From assembly GCF_000499385.1 (NCBI RefSeq), contig NW_013652667.1, positions 1 through 54,186 of the forward strand: a stretch of DNA of 54,186 bases, written 5' to 3'. The DNA comes from Eimeria necatrix (lineage: Eukaryota; Apicomplexa; Conoidasida; Eucoccidiorida; Eimeriidae). The notes beneath the pieces were generated by a model. That model searched no databases. It was not told where the DNA came from and saw nothing but the letters and a program-made list of their open reading frames with translations. Of the stretch, positions 1 to 13,772 are shown piece by piece. The translations under genes and the position numbers were made by a program. Each line of letters starts with the position of its first letter. Position 1 is the first letter of the stretch.

Positions 1-2501
1 TCAGTTTGATGCGTTTTTATACGATACATATAGAATAAGTGGCCTTGGTGCATTTGAGACTGATTTTCTACGGCACACGTGTGCTCAATCATTACAAATA
101 CATCAGGAATGAAGTGCAGAATGCTAGCTCTCTTGTTGTTGAAGCTAGGTGCTTGCTATGCTGCGGAGCTCATGGACTACCCAACTCCTCAGTTCGCTAA
201 TCACTATGCGTTTAACAAAACGGAAGGCAGAAAAAGCCGAAAGTTGCGTGGTTGTCTAGTGTCAGAATTCTGGATAGGGAAGAACACAGTTTCTTCATGG
301 AATAGACTACAATGGGCTAGTTGGAGAATGCTCCCTGCGAGTTCCTCCTCTACATGCTTTTTTCAAAGGAGCAGATTTTCTCTTTGGTACATAGTGTAGT
401 TGTTCTATTACATGGTCATACGAATACAGATTAGTGGAGGATACTATTTGAAGTTAAATGAAATCATTTCGCGATCATTTCCTCCAGGGCATCTGAAGCA
501 CCTGTCTTCATCAGTATGTTGCTGCGCAGAGCAACTATATCTTCGCGTAGTCCTTCCTTTTCATGGGCATAGTCTCTTCACGTATTCAGGACCTCTTGGC
601 ATCCACACCAGAGTACCAAAAAGGCCCCATGAAGCGTCAGTCTCTGCGGTCGATTTCCCATAGCACACACGCCGATGTTAATCCCTATCACCGCATTTGC
701 TGAGCCCTACTGCAGGAGTGCAGCAGCAGGCAGCCCAATCAGCGCCAATAAAGGCGTGCGATGTCAGGGCGTTTCTTGATGCTTAAACAAAGCAGTATAC
801 AGCTGTATCCACCGACCACTAAGCTGCCTCTCGTTTGATGGAGGTGTAGCAGAAAATATGGGGGAAAATAGATGTCAATAGAAGCGAGCGAGGTTGTACT
901 GAAGTGGCGGTAAAGCCCTTGAAAGATGAATTCGGACAGTAGGCTTGGCCTCTTCAACGTCACGTGACAGCGGTTTTTTTCAATGACACCAAAACGACGG
1001 AAAGAGGCCAACGGCTCTCTTCGCTCTTGCCGCATCTGGTGCTGACGTTTTTGTACTGGCTGTTACTATCGCTGCTCCTTCCGCATCATCTCAAGGAGCT
1101 CGTGACGAAAAGGTACATTTGAGACTAGGGGCCGGAAAAGCCTCATCAAGACTGGCTAAGGAGGCGCACGTTGCTTCCACCGTTCCTACGGAATACAAAA
1201 AAATTAGTACCTGAGAAGTACGACCCCTCGATTACTTCGACTCGCTACGCATTGCCAGTGTGTGTTCTACAGAGCGTCAGCGTAGGTTTAACCCTTAGGC
1301 AAGCAACAAAGCATGAGATCACGAGGAGTTCAAAATGCTGCTTTTGACTTCTCAAGTCCCCTTAGTGCAACTTCGTTCGCAGCGCAGTATGCAGGGTTGC
1401 GTCATCTACAGAGCAAACGGTTTACTTCAGGTGCAGTTTTGCCACCTGACACTAAAACCACGATCTTCCCAGAAACCCTTCGAAGCTTCTAATCCCACAG
1501 CCCTCTGCCATCAGCATTGTAAGAAGAGCCGCTTATGCACAAGGCGCTTCATGGTGCCCTAGGCGAGACTCCTGTAGCATGTGCTGCGCTACGTTTGCAG
1601 CAACTACAGCGTCTTGCTGTTATTGAAGTATGTCAGCTGCTTTACAGCTCATGACTACCACAAAGATTTCGTTTTTACGTAGGATATACTTTACGCACAT
1701 GCCTGCAACTGTATCGTACGTTCATCCTGGCATGTATGCAAGTCTTCACTATTATGCTTTGACATGGATTCACGGCATGTAACGCACATGAAAGGTACTC
1801 TACTGCCATAATTTGTAGCGCCACTTCTACATATACATATTTCATACTGTTCTTTCCAGTGTGATTAGGGCTAGCTTGAAGCCTCAGCGCACCTGTGTCA
1901 TCTCGCTGTTCGGGTGTGAAGGCATCACGCGCTTTCGCTTGCTCTCGTTGTTCTGACTGCTGCCGAGTGAGGGGGAGCGTGGCCTGCTGAGTAAAGGGGA
2001 TACTTGTGGAATGGGACAGACGGCCATGGAACGCGTTTGAACTCTGGTGGCGCTGCTGTTGCCTGCAGTAGCAGTTCATCGCTCATTCAAGTGCGATGAT
2101 CTTGCTCACCAAACTTAATAAATGCAGCGGAGTATTCGAGCTTCAGAGCCCAGCACTGTCTTATGTGTTTCCCTTCAAATCACCAAGCTTAACGGCTAAA
2201 ATCTTGCCGATCCAGTAAGTATATCAGTTGAGCCTCTTGGAAATGTGTATTTGAGTTAATCGCGTTTATTGCATGTTACCACCCTTACTCTGAAGAACAA
2301 CGCCGGAGATTCCACAAACGTTCGTGAGCTGCCTCTGTCCTTTGTGTTAAAATTGCACTCGTCCTCGACAGCGACTGCAAGGCTTCGTGGAGGCTTCCTG
2401 AAATATCACAATCGAATGGGCATCAAAAAGTTATGAAACGTTGTTGCTGCGGCCGCTGCCGCTTTTCTTGGCTGCTGGCTTCTTCCACTGTACGCAACTT
2501 G
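1..2501. other. Left flank, no confident gene; exon-like scraps on the minus strand
   Basis: Most of this stretch is frequently interrupted in all frames. Two minus-strand pieces look exon-like. Positions 1893-1986 are preceded by a TTTACTCAG acceptor and followed by a GTGCGC donor, and encode a charged Gln/Arg/Glu-rich piece (contains QSEQREQAKARDA). Positions around 990-1059 follow an acceptor-like CAG and encode another charged piece (contains KRQHQMRQERREP). They could be 3' exons of the coiled-coil gene on the same strand, or belong to a separate gene. No start, stop or phase-closed model could be built, so they are not called as a CDS. Both donor forms match those used elsewhere in the window. 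Confidence 0.25.
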
Positions 2502-5500
2502 CTAAGAACTTTCTCGCCGGCACGCAGTCCCGACCGAGTCGCCACGTTTTGCTGCAGCATTTATCACTGCTGTTCTTACTGCTTTTGTTGGCGGTACAGT
2601 CAATTACACGCTTTACCGCAAAATAAACTGACATCACCTCACCATCTGTGCGAAAGTACTGCTGCGTCAGGAACAGCTTTGAAGGTTGATTGCGCCCTCT
2701 TCTGGTTGGGGAGCCTTCTAATGATTGACGGAAGGGCTGGCAGCTTCTGCTGGTCTGGAAACTGCTGTGCTGATTGCAACCCATGAGAGCCTGTGTGCTA
2801 CTTGTGGAACTGAAAAATTTGCGCAATTTATGTTCTGCTCCCAGGGCTCCAGCAGTAGAGCAGAGGCTGCTGTAGGGTAATAACGTGTGAGTGCTGTGTC
2901 GTACGTACAAATGGCCAGATTGTTGCTGAAGCCGCAGCAGTTCCAATCTGCTGCTCTCTACTTCTTTTACAAGAGTATTGATCACTTCCTGCTGCTCATG
3001 CTGCTTCTTCTCTGCCTGGCGCATCGAACACATCCCGAGTTAATCCACGTAGCCGTTAATTTCCTTTTAGTTTGCCACCGATTCAACTAAAAGTTTGCGA
3101 AACGTTATGTGTTATTTGAAGTGGTATATACCAATCAAGACTATGACAACGTCTGCTAAAAGCAAAGTCCCTGGCAACAAAATCGTTGCCACCATTACCG
3201 CCACCGGCAACACCCCATAGTGCTTAATTTGCAGTTTAAATTGCAACTTCATGATGATTGAGCAGCAATGGCTTTCCCAATGTACATCTTTTGCATGGCG
3301 ATGAAGTTGATGAAGTGCTTCTTTGGCCTTGATGCCTTCTTGCTTCAAGGTGCGTGCTTCAGCAGCAGCAGCTGCTGCTGACTGGGCGTCTGCTGCTGCT
3401 GCTGCAGCACGTCCCTCCATAGCCAACCGCTGCGTTTCCATTTCTTCATAGCAGTGCCGCATTGCCCGCCGCTTCTCTTCAAGGGCTAAGGCAGTTTCTG
3501 TCAACTCTTGCCTGAGCGCGCAGACCCCATATGGGAAACCCCCAAATCACTAACTACTTGCAGTCCATTTTATGTTAATTGATCATACACCACAGTGCTA
3601 TACCTTTCTTTTTGCAATTCGCTTTGCAGCTTGAGCAGATGCGCCTCAGCAGTCTGCAGATACTCGCGTCGCGCTTTGTGTTGTTTCTCCTGCAGCGCTG
3701 CGGCTCCCGCGAGGCGCCCCTCTCTTCTTTCTATTTCTCTTTCCCGCTGTTAATGAAAGTGAAAACAAGCGATGGTATACCTTGTGATCAATTCCTTATG
3801 TAAATATTTTATATAGTATAAGCTAGCTGTGGGGACCGCCTCTACATCCCTTTTTCCAAACTCTATCGCTGTATGCATTGGTGAAGCAGTTTCCTGGTTC
3901 TGCTTATTTAGGTTCCTAGGGTTCAGAGTGCATGCTTGCCTGTTCAAGTCCCAATTGCCGTGTGGCAGCTTCGTTCTCTGCCTGCAACTGCCGCTGAACC
4001 AGGGCTTGCAGTTGCTGCTCAAGGATTTCTTGCTGCTGCTGCAGCTGTTGTTGATGCTGCTGCTGCAGCTGCTGCTGCTGCTGCCTGCTTGCAAGCAGAG
4101 AACGGTGGAGGCTCTGGAGCTGAAGGGATTCTGCAGCAAGCCTGAGGCGCAGGGAGACACAGAAACCAGAAAGCAAGAAGTCCATTTACCAATTTGCCGT
4201 CAGCATTTGGTTTGAAAGCAATGAGCATTCGCATCAATCATTTGCATGGGTTCTTAATTATAGTGTGTTAATGATATCAACTACGCCCACCGGGCTGAAA
4301 TCGTTTGTGTGCGGTGTTCTGTTTCCTCCCGCTGCTTAGCCGTTTCCTTGGCAAGCAGCAGCAGCGCTTGCTGCTGTTCTTGTAGCGCCTTCTGCTGTTC
4401 CTGCAGCGCTACAACGGCGTCCTCCATATTTACTGCTCCCCCGCAAGCCTGGTAAACGACAGGCAGCACACTTGCCACTGCAGCAGCAGGACGCGCTACA
4501 TGCGCCACACCGAGTTGCTGCCGTTAACATGTTGTCATTGGAGCATCTGCCCTAGCTAAACGTAAGACGCCACATGGCTCCTTTGAACCGAAGCTGCAGG
4601 ATCAGTAACGTTGGCATCAGCGGAGATTCCACTGCAGCGAAATCCTAGCTGAGCTCGAGCTGTAAGGACCTGCTCTGCTTACTCCACATGGTTTGTCCTT
4701 CCCAGCTTCTTTCTGTTGTTGCTGTTGCTGCTGTAATGACAGTAACAACCTTTTAAATTCCTGAGAATGGCGTCTTGACTCCACCACCAGCTCGTGCAGC
4801 TCATGCCATGCAGGACCATCCTGCAACACAGTTCGAGACCGCCCAGGTATACAGCGCATGCACTTATGCTTTGAACCTAAAAGCTTATGCTTCAAGCAGT
4901 GTGCGTTAGTTTTGCACCCCTAGCTGCAAAACCCCCCGCTAAATCTTTTGTCTTTTGGTTGGTTTTTGATATTTTGGTTTGTTTTCATTTCATTTCTTTA
5001 ATGCTGAACCGTACTCTGTTTTGCTGTGCCTGATGCAACCTCGCTTGTGCTTGTCTCCTTTCGTCTTCGAGTTTTCTACTCCATTCATCTTGGATCGCTT
5101 TGAACCTGGCTGACCAGTGGTCTCTTTCAGCCTGCAGCGCCTGCTGCAACTGCTGCTGCAACAATTTTTGCTGCTCTTGTTGCTGCTGCTCCTGTGCTTG
5201 AAGCACAGATCCCCTCACTTCACCCAGAAGGCGTACGTCTTCTTCGTAGCGTGCCAGGGTCCTGGAAAAGTGAGAAAGAGCGGGAAATAAGCAAGAGCAG
5301 CAAACAGCAGCGACAAAAAAGAGCATGAAATTGCTACAGCTGGGCACAGCAGCTAAAATTATTATTGGGTTAAAGCAGCACCGACGAAAGTACAAACCAC
5401 CGTGAGAGTAGCAACAGAAGAACTGCGCTGTAAAATTACAGCAAAGTAGGAATCAGGCAAAGCCGGCAATAAATTGAAGACACTAAACTTTTGCTGATTG

Positions 5501-8500
5501 AGCATAAGAGCCGCTCTGATGGTATTGCCAAATAAACAACCAAACAACTGTGAAGCAGCCGATAATCCAGAAAGCATTAGGACAGACTGATCAACTGTAG
5601 CTTGCAAGGTCTGATTTTTGTAAACCAGCTTTCGTCTTTCTGCTTCCCACGCTGCTTTTGCCGCTGCCACTTTCGCATCGTGCTGCGCCCGCAGTGCAGA
5701 AGCTTCCACCTGCTGCCGCCGTCGCAGTAGCAGCAGCTCATGCTTGAGCTTCTGTTGCTCAGCCCTGCGGCGTGAAGGAGTACTCAAGTCAAAGGCAGAA
5801 GCCCCAGAGTTACAAACGGCATTGTTTGCGTGCGAATGTTTAATGTCTTTTGCCCATATGATAGCGCACTGTGTAGAGTTACACGCATAAACAAACACAA
5901 AGGAGCCACAAAAAGACGGCGAGGAGGATGCATACGACGGTAAACACTGACAGTCACAAAAACAAGAGAGAAAAACGATACAGGGACAAATGTCCCACGA
6001 AAAAGATGGAAGGATTTGAATTTCAGGATCGGACAGACACATAGACAAACGTAAAGAGAGATGAATGCATAGCCAAAGATTTGATACAATCAGACAGAGC
6101 CATGAATGCAGAAGGGAGGCTCCGGGAGCTAGAGTGCTGGTGAATAAGAACATTGCTGTAACTTCGAAATGATTAAGATGTTATATTGCCCATTTCTGCC
6201 CACTCCAGCTGGGCGGTGCGAACGTTTGCCTCAGCCAAGCTCTGAAAGGAAAACGCATAAAAACAAAATGAAAAATGAGATGAAGTCAAAGGTGGTTGTT
6301 TTGCCATCGAACAAAACTAAAGTAGAAGCAAAAGCGAGAATCATTTTTCAAAGATAGAGGAACTCCAAATGAAGAAACTGCGTAGAAATAACAAATCACT
6401 GTTGTGTCGATTGCAACGTACTACATGAGGAAAAGCTGGTATGAGACAATTGGCAAGCAGTTATTTTCGTATTGGGAGGAGGATGAAAGCACTAAGTGTG
6501 TGCGCATTTTTAGTAAAAAATTACAGGTGCGCGCGCAGAAAAATCAATGTGGCTGACTTTAGCTAACCAGCAGAGGAAAGCAAAAAACATAAAACTGTAG
6601 GAGTGCGCGAAAATGGAGAAAGAAACTACGCCAGAAGCACACAGACAAAAACCAGCCGCTCCCAATACAAATAGGCAAAACAGTGGGATAATCATAACGA
6701 ATAGAGCACACAAAAATCAGTACAAAAGGAATTTCACCAAATAAAATGGACTAAACGAAGCAGAGGCAGAAACCAAAATGACCCATCACTGCCTTACTTC
6801 AGCATTGTCCTGTCGAGCTTTTTGAAGGATCCCTTCTGCTGCTCCTGCGGGCTCTGCGGCAGTCGCGACTGCTGTTGCTGCTGTTGTTGCAGCTGCCGTT
6901 GCTGCAGGGGGTGTTGCTGCTCCTCTGCTGGCAGAATCTACTGCTCCCTCGGCTACCTTGTCGCTGGTAGTGGGACTGCTGTTGCTTGGGAGTTCTTGCA
7001 GCGTACCCCTGAGGCCTAGCAGGCCTTCAATGTCCCAGACAGCCCCTGCTGTCTGCATGTGACGAAGGAGCAGTAATTTTGGAGACAGATAGGTGGGCGA
7101 GACAGAGAGGGACAAATAAGTCGGCAGACGGCAGCAGAGGTGCATAAGCGAACAATTAGAGGCCAACGAAAGCAAAGGAAAAGGCAAATGCTCGAGTATT
7201 TGGGAAGCTGGTTGCTCCATGATGATGATTTTCATGCAATAGCTGCGGCCCCTGGCAGGTGTGATTGATACGGCATTGATTTTTGCTCTGCCCTTCGGGC
7301 TTTCATCTCTAGTTCTTAAAACTTGCACTTCTTACTGTCTCTGGTACTTTCAGCTCATTTGCCGTCTCTCGCCCTAAACAAATTCATGCACAAGATATTG
7401 ACTACGAGCTAGCTATCTATTTAATAACCAGGTAGCTATGGAGCTCTCTAAGCATGGAGTCGCATGCAATAATTCCACCTGCAGTAACTTTCGCTCAACC
7501 TCTGGCCAGTCAGCCAGCAAGCGGTGAGCTTGCCGTCAGCATTGTTAGCCTCTTATGCAAGAGCCATATTGCAGCAGCACCACTGTGCTTCTTTGTGCTT
7601 CCAATTCAGAAGCTTAAGTGCTTATCAGCAAACCTAGGCGCTGCAACCTACGCCGTGGGAACGCACCCGCAGACTGAAGAGAGCTGTGAAGCGCATGCGG
7701 AGCTGGTCCGCTGATGGGCAGCAATTGGCTGGTCCTGCCGTTGCTCTGCTTGCTGCTGCTGTTGCTCTTGTTGCTGTTGATGACATCTTGAGGGGTCTGC
7801 TCTGATCTAGGCGTCCCGCTGCGGTAAAATTAAACAGATATCGGAGTGTAGTGAACGATGCACAGCTTAAGGGATAAGCCGAAGCACGAGCAATTGAAAG
7901 GACTCTAAAGCTATTAGTGTGAAAATGGCGATTTGTTGCGAGAAGGAGTTTGTTAGCAAGCTATTTGCTGCGAGAGCTATATTAGCTAGCTGGTAGGTTC
8001 CCGAAGAGCGAGCGTGCAGCCCGCACTGCTGCGGGGTACTGTCCTTGGAAAGAGTTTGTAGCAGCTCCTCAACGGAAAACTGCAAAAGCAAATACGACCA
8101 GCAGCAAAAGAAAATAAAATACAGCTGCAAGGACAACAGACAGCAATGGCGGCAACGCGCAGTCACCAAGCATTGCAGGGAACGGGCAGGAAGGGCAAGG
8201 CAATACGTAATGGCAGACAGCGGCGGCCGACACACACGCAATGACAAAATATTTTTCCTTATATTTTACCGCCTTTGCCTGACCTCAGCAGGATCCTTGG
8301 GAGAGCTGTAACTTCCTATCAGGAAATCACGGAGATGGCAAAGGAGAGAAGAAGACAAACAAATGAAGACAAGCACACAAACTGTCATAGTTTTTTTACT
8401 GCAGCTGAATACTTAATATTCACACCAAATGGGCCCTATGCTCTTCCTCACAGCGCTGATTGTTGCAACTATGTCGGATCATTAGTCCCTAAGTCGTAGA

Positions 8501-8860
8501 GCCTTAACTGTACGTCATAATAGCGTGGCTCCCTCACCGCGACCACTCAAAGATGCCTCCCACTTTTTGCCATCCCTGGAGCTGCTGGTCTGTTTCCAGG
8601 GGGATTCCTGAAACGGAGCAAGAAGAGGCCTTAGTTTTGAAGCATAAGTTAGGTCGAATGCTTCGAGCCCGTCGTACAGATTAGGTATTAGAAATGTATT
8701 GGAATAACCCAAGTTTAGGGGTCCAAGTGCTGCCTGCTGTTGCCTTAGTGGTTCTATGTTTATAAGCCCCAGGGTTTAGCCCGTATACCTGTGGAGCAAC
8801 TCCAAGCGCGTCCAAAGAGTGGTGGAGGGACCCAACTGGGCGAGCAGAGCTGCTGCTCAT
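2502..8860 (-). CDS. Multi-exon coiled-coil protein, function unknown
   Basis: The protein is not recognised. The model, in coding order: 8789-8860, 8538-8607, 8027-8079, 7667-7818, 7336-7373, 6798-7052, 6204-6241, 5588-5764, 5015-5261, 4683-4820, 4291-4448, 3940-4141, 3604-3746, 3286-3511, 2909-3015, 2643-2869, 2502-2566. Intron phases match at every junction except exon 2 to exon 3, where an exon may be missing. The product is about 790 residues. From exon 7 to exon 15 it is almost continuous alpha-helical coiled coil rich in Glu, Gln, Arg and Leu (for example LARYEEDVRLLGEV, RREYLQTAEAHLLK), with embedded Gln runs. The N-terminus (MSSSSARPVG) and last two exons are Ser-rich or irregular and least certain. 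Exon 12 ends in CAG|GCAAGC, a GC-type donor. A cytoskeletal or scaffold role is only a guess from composition. Confidence 0.55.
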
Positions 8861-9702
8861 GGTGAGCTGTGGGACCTTTTATAGGGCCCCGTCAAGACCC
8901 TTTGTGTAGTGCAGCCGAAATCACTTAGTATAGCCTCTTAAGCGCACACTAAGGGGGCCCTGGAGAGCCGGCTGAAGCGGAGCTCTCCCTAGCTTGCCGA
9001 TCTTGCAAGCCTCGAGGAAACTCAAGTGGTCCTTTGGTGTATGTGCTGAGGGAAAGAGTGGCAATGGGAGTGGGTATTTGTGTAGATGTAGGACAGCATC
9101 TGGTGGTGTGCAGCGCTGGTTATTTGGTTGTATGTGTGTGCTTGCTGCTTTGTTTCACCGCTTTCTTCTCTTCTAAGATTAAAATGTAGCCTAAGTAATA
9201 AAATGTATATTTATTTAGTCAAAACACTTGCTATTTCGTACACCTGAATAGGAGAACACTAAAACCCTGGAGTGACATCACTTTGTTTCGGGGCTGCTGC
9301 CGACGGAGTGTCTCAGCTGTAACGTAAATCCTGAACAGTGCAGGCAAAACCACGAAGCCAAGCCCCTAAGTATAAAAACTAAGATTAAAGCTCTTTAAAA
9401 TTAGCAAAGGACACGTTTAAAGGTAGTTTCAGTGTAAAATGACCCAAGAAAGCAGCAACGGGCGGAGCCCGACGAGCAGCGGGCCTTCCAGATGACCAGG
9501 CCCGAAGGCCGCCACACCGACAGACAAGAAGATAGAGATACACGCTGGCATCTTCCCAAGTTTTAGTTCCTTTATTTTTAGCCTTTGAATTCATTTTTTA
9601 ATGTATCTGTTTTGCTGTGTTTGCTTGTCTTCTGCTTCTGGTCGAGTAGGGCTAGCGGCAGTCCACTTAAAGCAGGACGGCCGCGGGACCCGCGGCAGTC
9701 AC
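8861..9702. promoter_or_regulatory. Divergent spacer between the coiled-coil and Gln-rich genes
   Basis: About 840 bases separate the minus-strand start at 8860 from the plus-strand start at 9703, so it should hold both promoters. It contains short A/T-rich runs around 9180-9240 and 9360-9400 but no promoter motif I can name. A minus-strand open frame at 9385-9594 has no coding-like character. The CAG repeats typical of exons are absent here, which supports its being non-coding. Confidence 0.35.
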
Positions 9703-12700
9703 ATGGGCAAACGGTTTGCAGTCTACGCTCAGGTACTGATATTCAAAGACTGCATTCATGATTTTCCCTGCCCTCCAGCCGCCTGTGGTGCTGCGACACG
9801 ACAAGAAGGCCTGTCCAGCGGGGCCTCCCTATAGGGCCTCAGGACTAGGGGCCCCCGTGCTGCGGCTAGCCAGAGGATACAGAGCCCAACCTGATGTAGC
9901 GGACTTGCAAGGCGCCTTTCCTTTGGGGCCATGCCCTTTCATGCTGCAGGGTCCGGTGGAACTGACCCCCTCCAACCGTGGGCAGCAACTCTTGCGCACG
10001 AAGGAGCAGCAGCACCACCAGGAACAGCACCAGCAGCAGCATGATCTATGTGCTATGCTTTCGCACTTTGACAACATAAGCCCATGCAGCAGAAAAGAAA
10101 TCACAGCGCTGAGCCGCTGCGGTAGCAGAAAATATCGGCTGGTGCCAGCCCCAGCGGACAATAGCAGCAAAACGCAGATTCTATGCTTTCCTGGGAAGAT
10201 TTCCGGCTGCATGCAAACTTCAAAGTCTGCCGTATTTACTTTCAGACCACATGGAGCGATAGGGGGGAATATGACGTCTGCAGCCCTTCCAGAAGCCCCA
10301 GCTGCAGCAGCAGCAGCAGATGCAGTTGCAGCAACAGCAACGGGCCAAGAGCTCAAAAGTAACTCTGGCTCCCCTTCTCCCCTAGCCGGGCAGCGAATCA
10401 CTTTCTACGAAGATGTGCAGCTGCAGCAGCAGCCATATTCAATGCGCTGGACAATTATGCAGCGACAGCAACAACAAGAACAGCAGCAGCAGCAGCAGCA
10501 GCAGGAGCACCTAGCAGTTCAGGCGCCTAATCTCTGTCCAAAAGTCTCTGTGAAACAGCCAAAATTCTTGCAGGTTGGCTGCCACACATGGATGCAACAG
10601 CAGAGACAAGAACAGGAGCAGCTGCCAAAGCAAGAGCAGGAACAGCGACAGCAGCACTTGCGGCAAGAGCAGCAGCAACATGAGCAACCGCAGGAGCGGC
10701 AGAGGCAGGATCTGCAGAACATGTGCCAAGAACGCGAAGAGCCTCAGAAAGATCAGAATCAGGCAAAACAACAAGAGGATGAACAGCTCCAGCGAGAGCA
10801 GCAGCAGCAGCAACAGCAGCAAGAACAGCGGCACCACTCAGCCATGGACAAAGATATCAAGCAGCAACAGCTCCTGGCAGCAGAACTGCATGCTGTAGAA
10901 CAGCAACTAGCGGATAAGGAGGCCCTCTTAGCGCTATTTGAGGGGGCATCAGAGCAGCAACAGCGGAGACAGTTGGCGCAGCAGTTACAGCAGCTGCAGC
11001 GGCAGCAGCAGCAGCATAACCAGCTGCTATTGCTTATAGAGCAACAAAAACAGGAACTGGCGAGGCAGCGAGAGCAGGTAGAGGCAAAACAGGGGGAAGC
11101 AGAGAAGAAATTGCTGCTACTGCAGCAGCAGCAGGAAGAGGTGAAGAAACAACAACAACAGCAGCAAGCAGCAGCGGAGGAGCAGCAGAAACAGCAGCAA
11201 TGGTTCAAGCAGCAGCAGCAAGCCTTTCAGAAGGCTCAAGAGGAGTTTGCAGCTGAGCAGGCCCGGCAGCAGCAGCAGAAGCAGCAGCTGGCTGACCTCC
11301 ACGCTCGCCTACAACGCCAAGAAGTGGAGTTGGCACAGAAGCAGCAGCAGCAACAGCAGCAGCAACAGCAGCTTTTGCAGCAGCAAGCCGACATGCAAGC
11401 CTCCCTCAGGGTTCAGGGAGTGCAGCTGCTGCACCAGCATCAAGCATTGCAGCGCCAGCTGCAGCAACAGCGCGAATTGCAGCAGCAAATTTTGGACCAC
11501 CAGAGGCAGCAGCTCGAAGAGTCGCAAGAAGCACTACAGCAGCAGCAACTGCAGCAGCAGCAGCAGCTCGAACAGAAGCACCAGCAACATCTGCATCAGC
11601 TGCCCCAGCTTGCCAGGCCCACCCTTATACACCGCGTTGCCGAGGGAAGTATGGCGCCGAAGGTGCAGCAGGCGCAGCAGCAACAACAGCAGCAGCAGCG
11701 GCAGCAACAGCCACTGCAGGAAGATCTGCAGCAGTTGCAGCATCAAGAATACGAGGATCCCTTGTTGGCTCCGCGATGGTGCTGCTGTGGCTCTAGCAGC
11801 CCCATAGCACTCCCTACGGAAACCCAGCCCCCAGGGAACCATTTTGCTGCCCCTAGTGGCCCCCCTGAAACGGAGAGAGACTCAGCAAATTCCACCAGGC
11901 TCCCTTCAGCAGAGAGCACCAACAGAATGGGCGGCTCAGAAGAAACAAATGATACGAGACACATGGTAAAGGAAGGCTCCCTTAGTGGGGGCCGCCTGAG
12001 AGGCGGAGCCTCTAGGGGTTCCCCACAAAGGCAGTGGAAAGGGTCTAGAGCCCCTCAGGCCGGCAGCTCACAGCGACTGTCTGATGAGCGGCCACACCAT
12101 AGTGGCGACAGAAAACAGTGCGGCCCCTCTGGCGATGCTGTTGCAATAGTAGGTGGTCTTGCTGCTGGCGCGGCTCAGGGTGCTGCACTTGTCCAGGGCG
12201 GCTCTGGAACTTCGGGTGTCTCTACGTGCCCGCCGCGTTTGCTGCGGTCTACAGAGTCGCAGCGCCTGCGCGAACAGTCTCTTAGAGAGCACCTAAGGGC
12301 TCTCAACCAATCTAAGAAACCTTTGAAGGCTACAATCGTAACGAAAAGGGAAAAGGACAAAGATGCAGACGCATACAGACCCTCGACACCCACACAACGC
12401 ATAAGGACCAACCAACAAAAATTCTCCCACAAACCTTCACAGGAGCCGCTGCAAACGCTTCAACAGAGGCCCTCACAGTGGCTTTCACATGGTGTGGTGC
12501 AGCACGAGCAGCATTGTGGGCCCTCACAGGTAACAATGAAGGGTTGTCTTGACGAAGCGGCTTCGGCTGAGGCGACACACAGGTTACTCCGCTTGGGTGG
12601 CACTCTAAGACAGGAAGCTGCACAGGTCCGGGGCTTCGCACAAGATAGCGTGCATGAGCCGTTAAACGAAACCATAGAGGGGGCAGGAAAAAGTCCCTTT

Positions 12701-13772
12701 AGCTCTCGCGGAACCCGGGAGCAGCAACAGCAGCTGCAGCAATTGCTGCAGGAGCAGAGGCGGGAGATTAACTTGCTGCTTCTGGAAAAGCAACAGCTTG
12801 AAAGAGTAGCCGTAGGTGGAGGGAAGCCTCCAGGATATCCATGGACTTCAGGAGCCACAAGGAGGCGTCAAACCGTCCCCAGGGAACCATACGTGCAAAG
12901 TACAGCAGACTGCGGAGCAGCAATGGGTAAGACCTTGGCCATATCTGTGTTCCGTCACCCCCTTGCTTCTCGTATGTCCTGAACAACTTTGTGTCCTCTG
13001 CTTGTTTGCTCGCGAAGTTTACGTCAGGCAGATTCGTTATGCAGATGCTTGCACAAGATCCTACACACCTGTACATCTCTGTACGGTCTATATGAGAAAC
13101 TTCCCAATATAAGCAGCTTCCATGAATATATACGAGGTATTCGCTTACGGCGGTATGAAGGCACAGTCACTTGCTATCTCTATGTCGTTTTTCAGGTGGG
13201 CCCCCTGGCTGTGTCTGCGGGGGAGACCACCCGCGGACTGCTTGGGGGCCTCTTGATGCTGCCTTGGCAGAGGTGCATAACAACAACGCGGGGTTTCAGC
13301 GTTGGACTAAAGTTAACGAAGGGGTCTACTTCTACGGAGACACACAGGTTGGTAGAAGGGCGCCGACATCCTAGTGACGTACTTCGTTAATTGCCATTGC
13401 ATGCTTGCTACTATTTTCTTTTGTCTATTTGCCTTCTCGATATCTACTCCTGTCACTTTTTATTTTCTTCTTCCATGCCTCTAAATGGGGCGCCGATATT
13501 TCAGCGAGCAGCCCCAGCGGCAACAGCCGCTACGGCTTAGTGCCTGCCTTTTCGCCTTCTGCAGTTTCGGCTAACTGCATGAAGGCACGGCCCAAAGCGT
13601 GAGTTAACGCGGCACGTTGTCTTTTCAGGTCTCTTTAAGTTTCATCAATGGCCGCCTCATGGCACAGACTGATGGCGGGCCTCTCAGCTGGAACAAAGGG
13701 GCTCGCGGAGACATCCTGAAGTTCATACGGGCCTCAGATGAGCGACTGTGTAAGGCACAAGCCAAGTCCTAA
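9703..13772 (+). CDS. Very Gln-rich protein with a conserved C-terminal region (GAS2/GAR-like?)
   Basis: Exons 9703-9732, 9779-12926, 13196-13347 and 13629-13772 join with matching phases to give 1157 residues. The start is ATG GGC AAA CGG, whose ten-codon exon ends at CAG|GTACTG; a downstream ATG at 9758 lies in the first intron of this model. Residues roughly 200-650 are dominated by Gln with Glu, Arg and Leu, giving long coiled-coil or polyglutamine tracts. Residues about 680-1000 are Ser/Pro/Gly-rich. The last two exons differ sharply: they lack triplet repeats and read as ordinary protein, including VNEGVYFYGDTQ joined across an intron to VSLSFINGRLMAQ. That glycine/tyrosine, beta-strand, Asn-Gly pattern recalls the microtubule-binding GAS2-related (GAR) domain, but the match is from memory and loose. 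The internal Gln-rich part could contain unrecognised introns. Confidence 0.7.

Noticed and set aside
10511..11527. Antisense frames rich in Leu or Cys opposite the Gln-rich gene
   Set aside because: They are the complement of CAG repeats; no splice context or ordinary protein sequence is present, and the opposite strand has a phase-closed gene.
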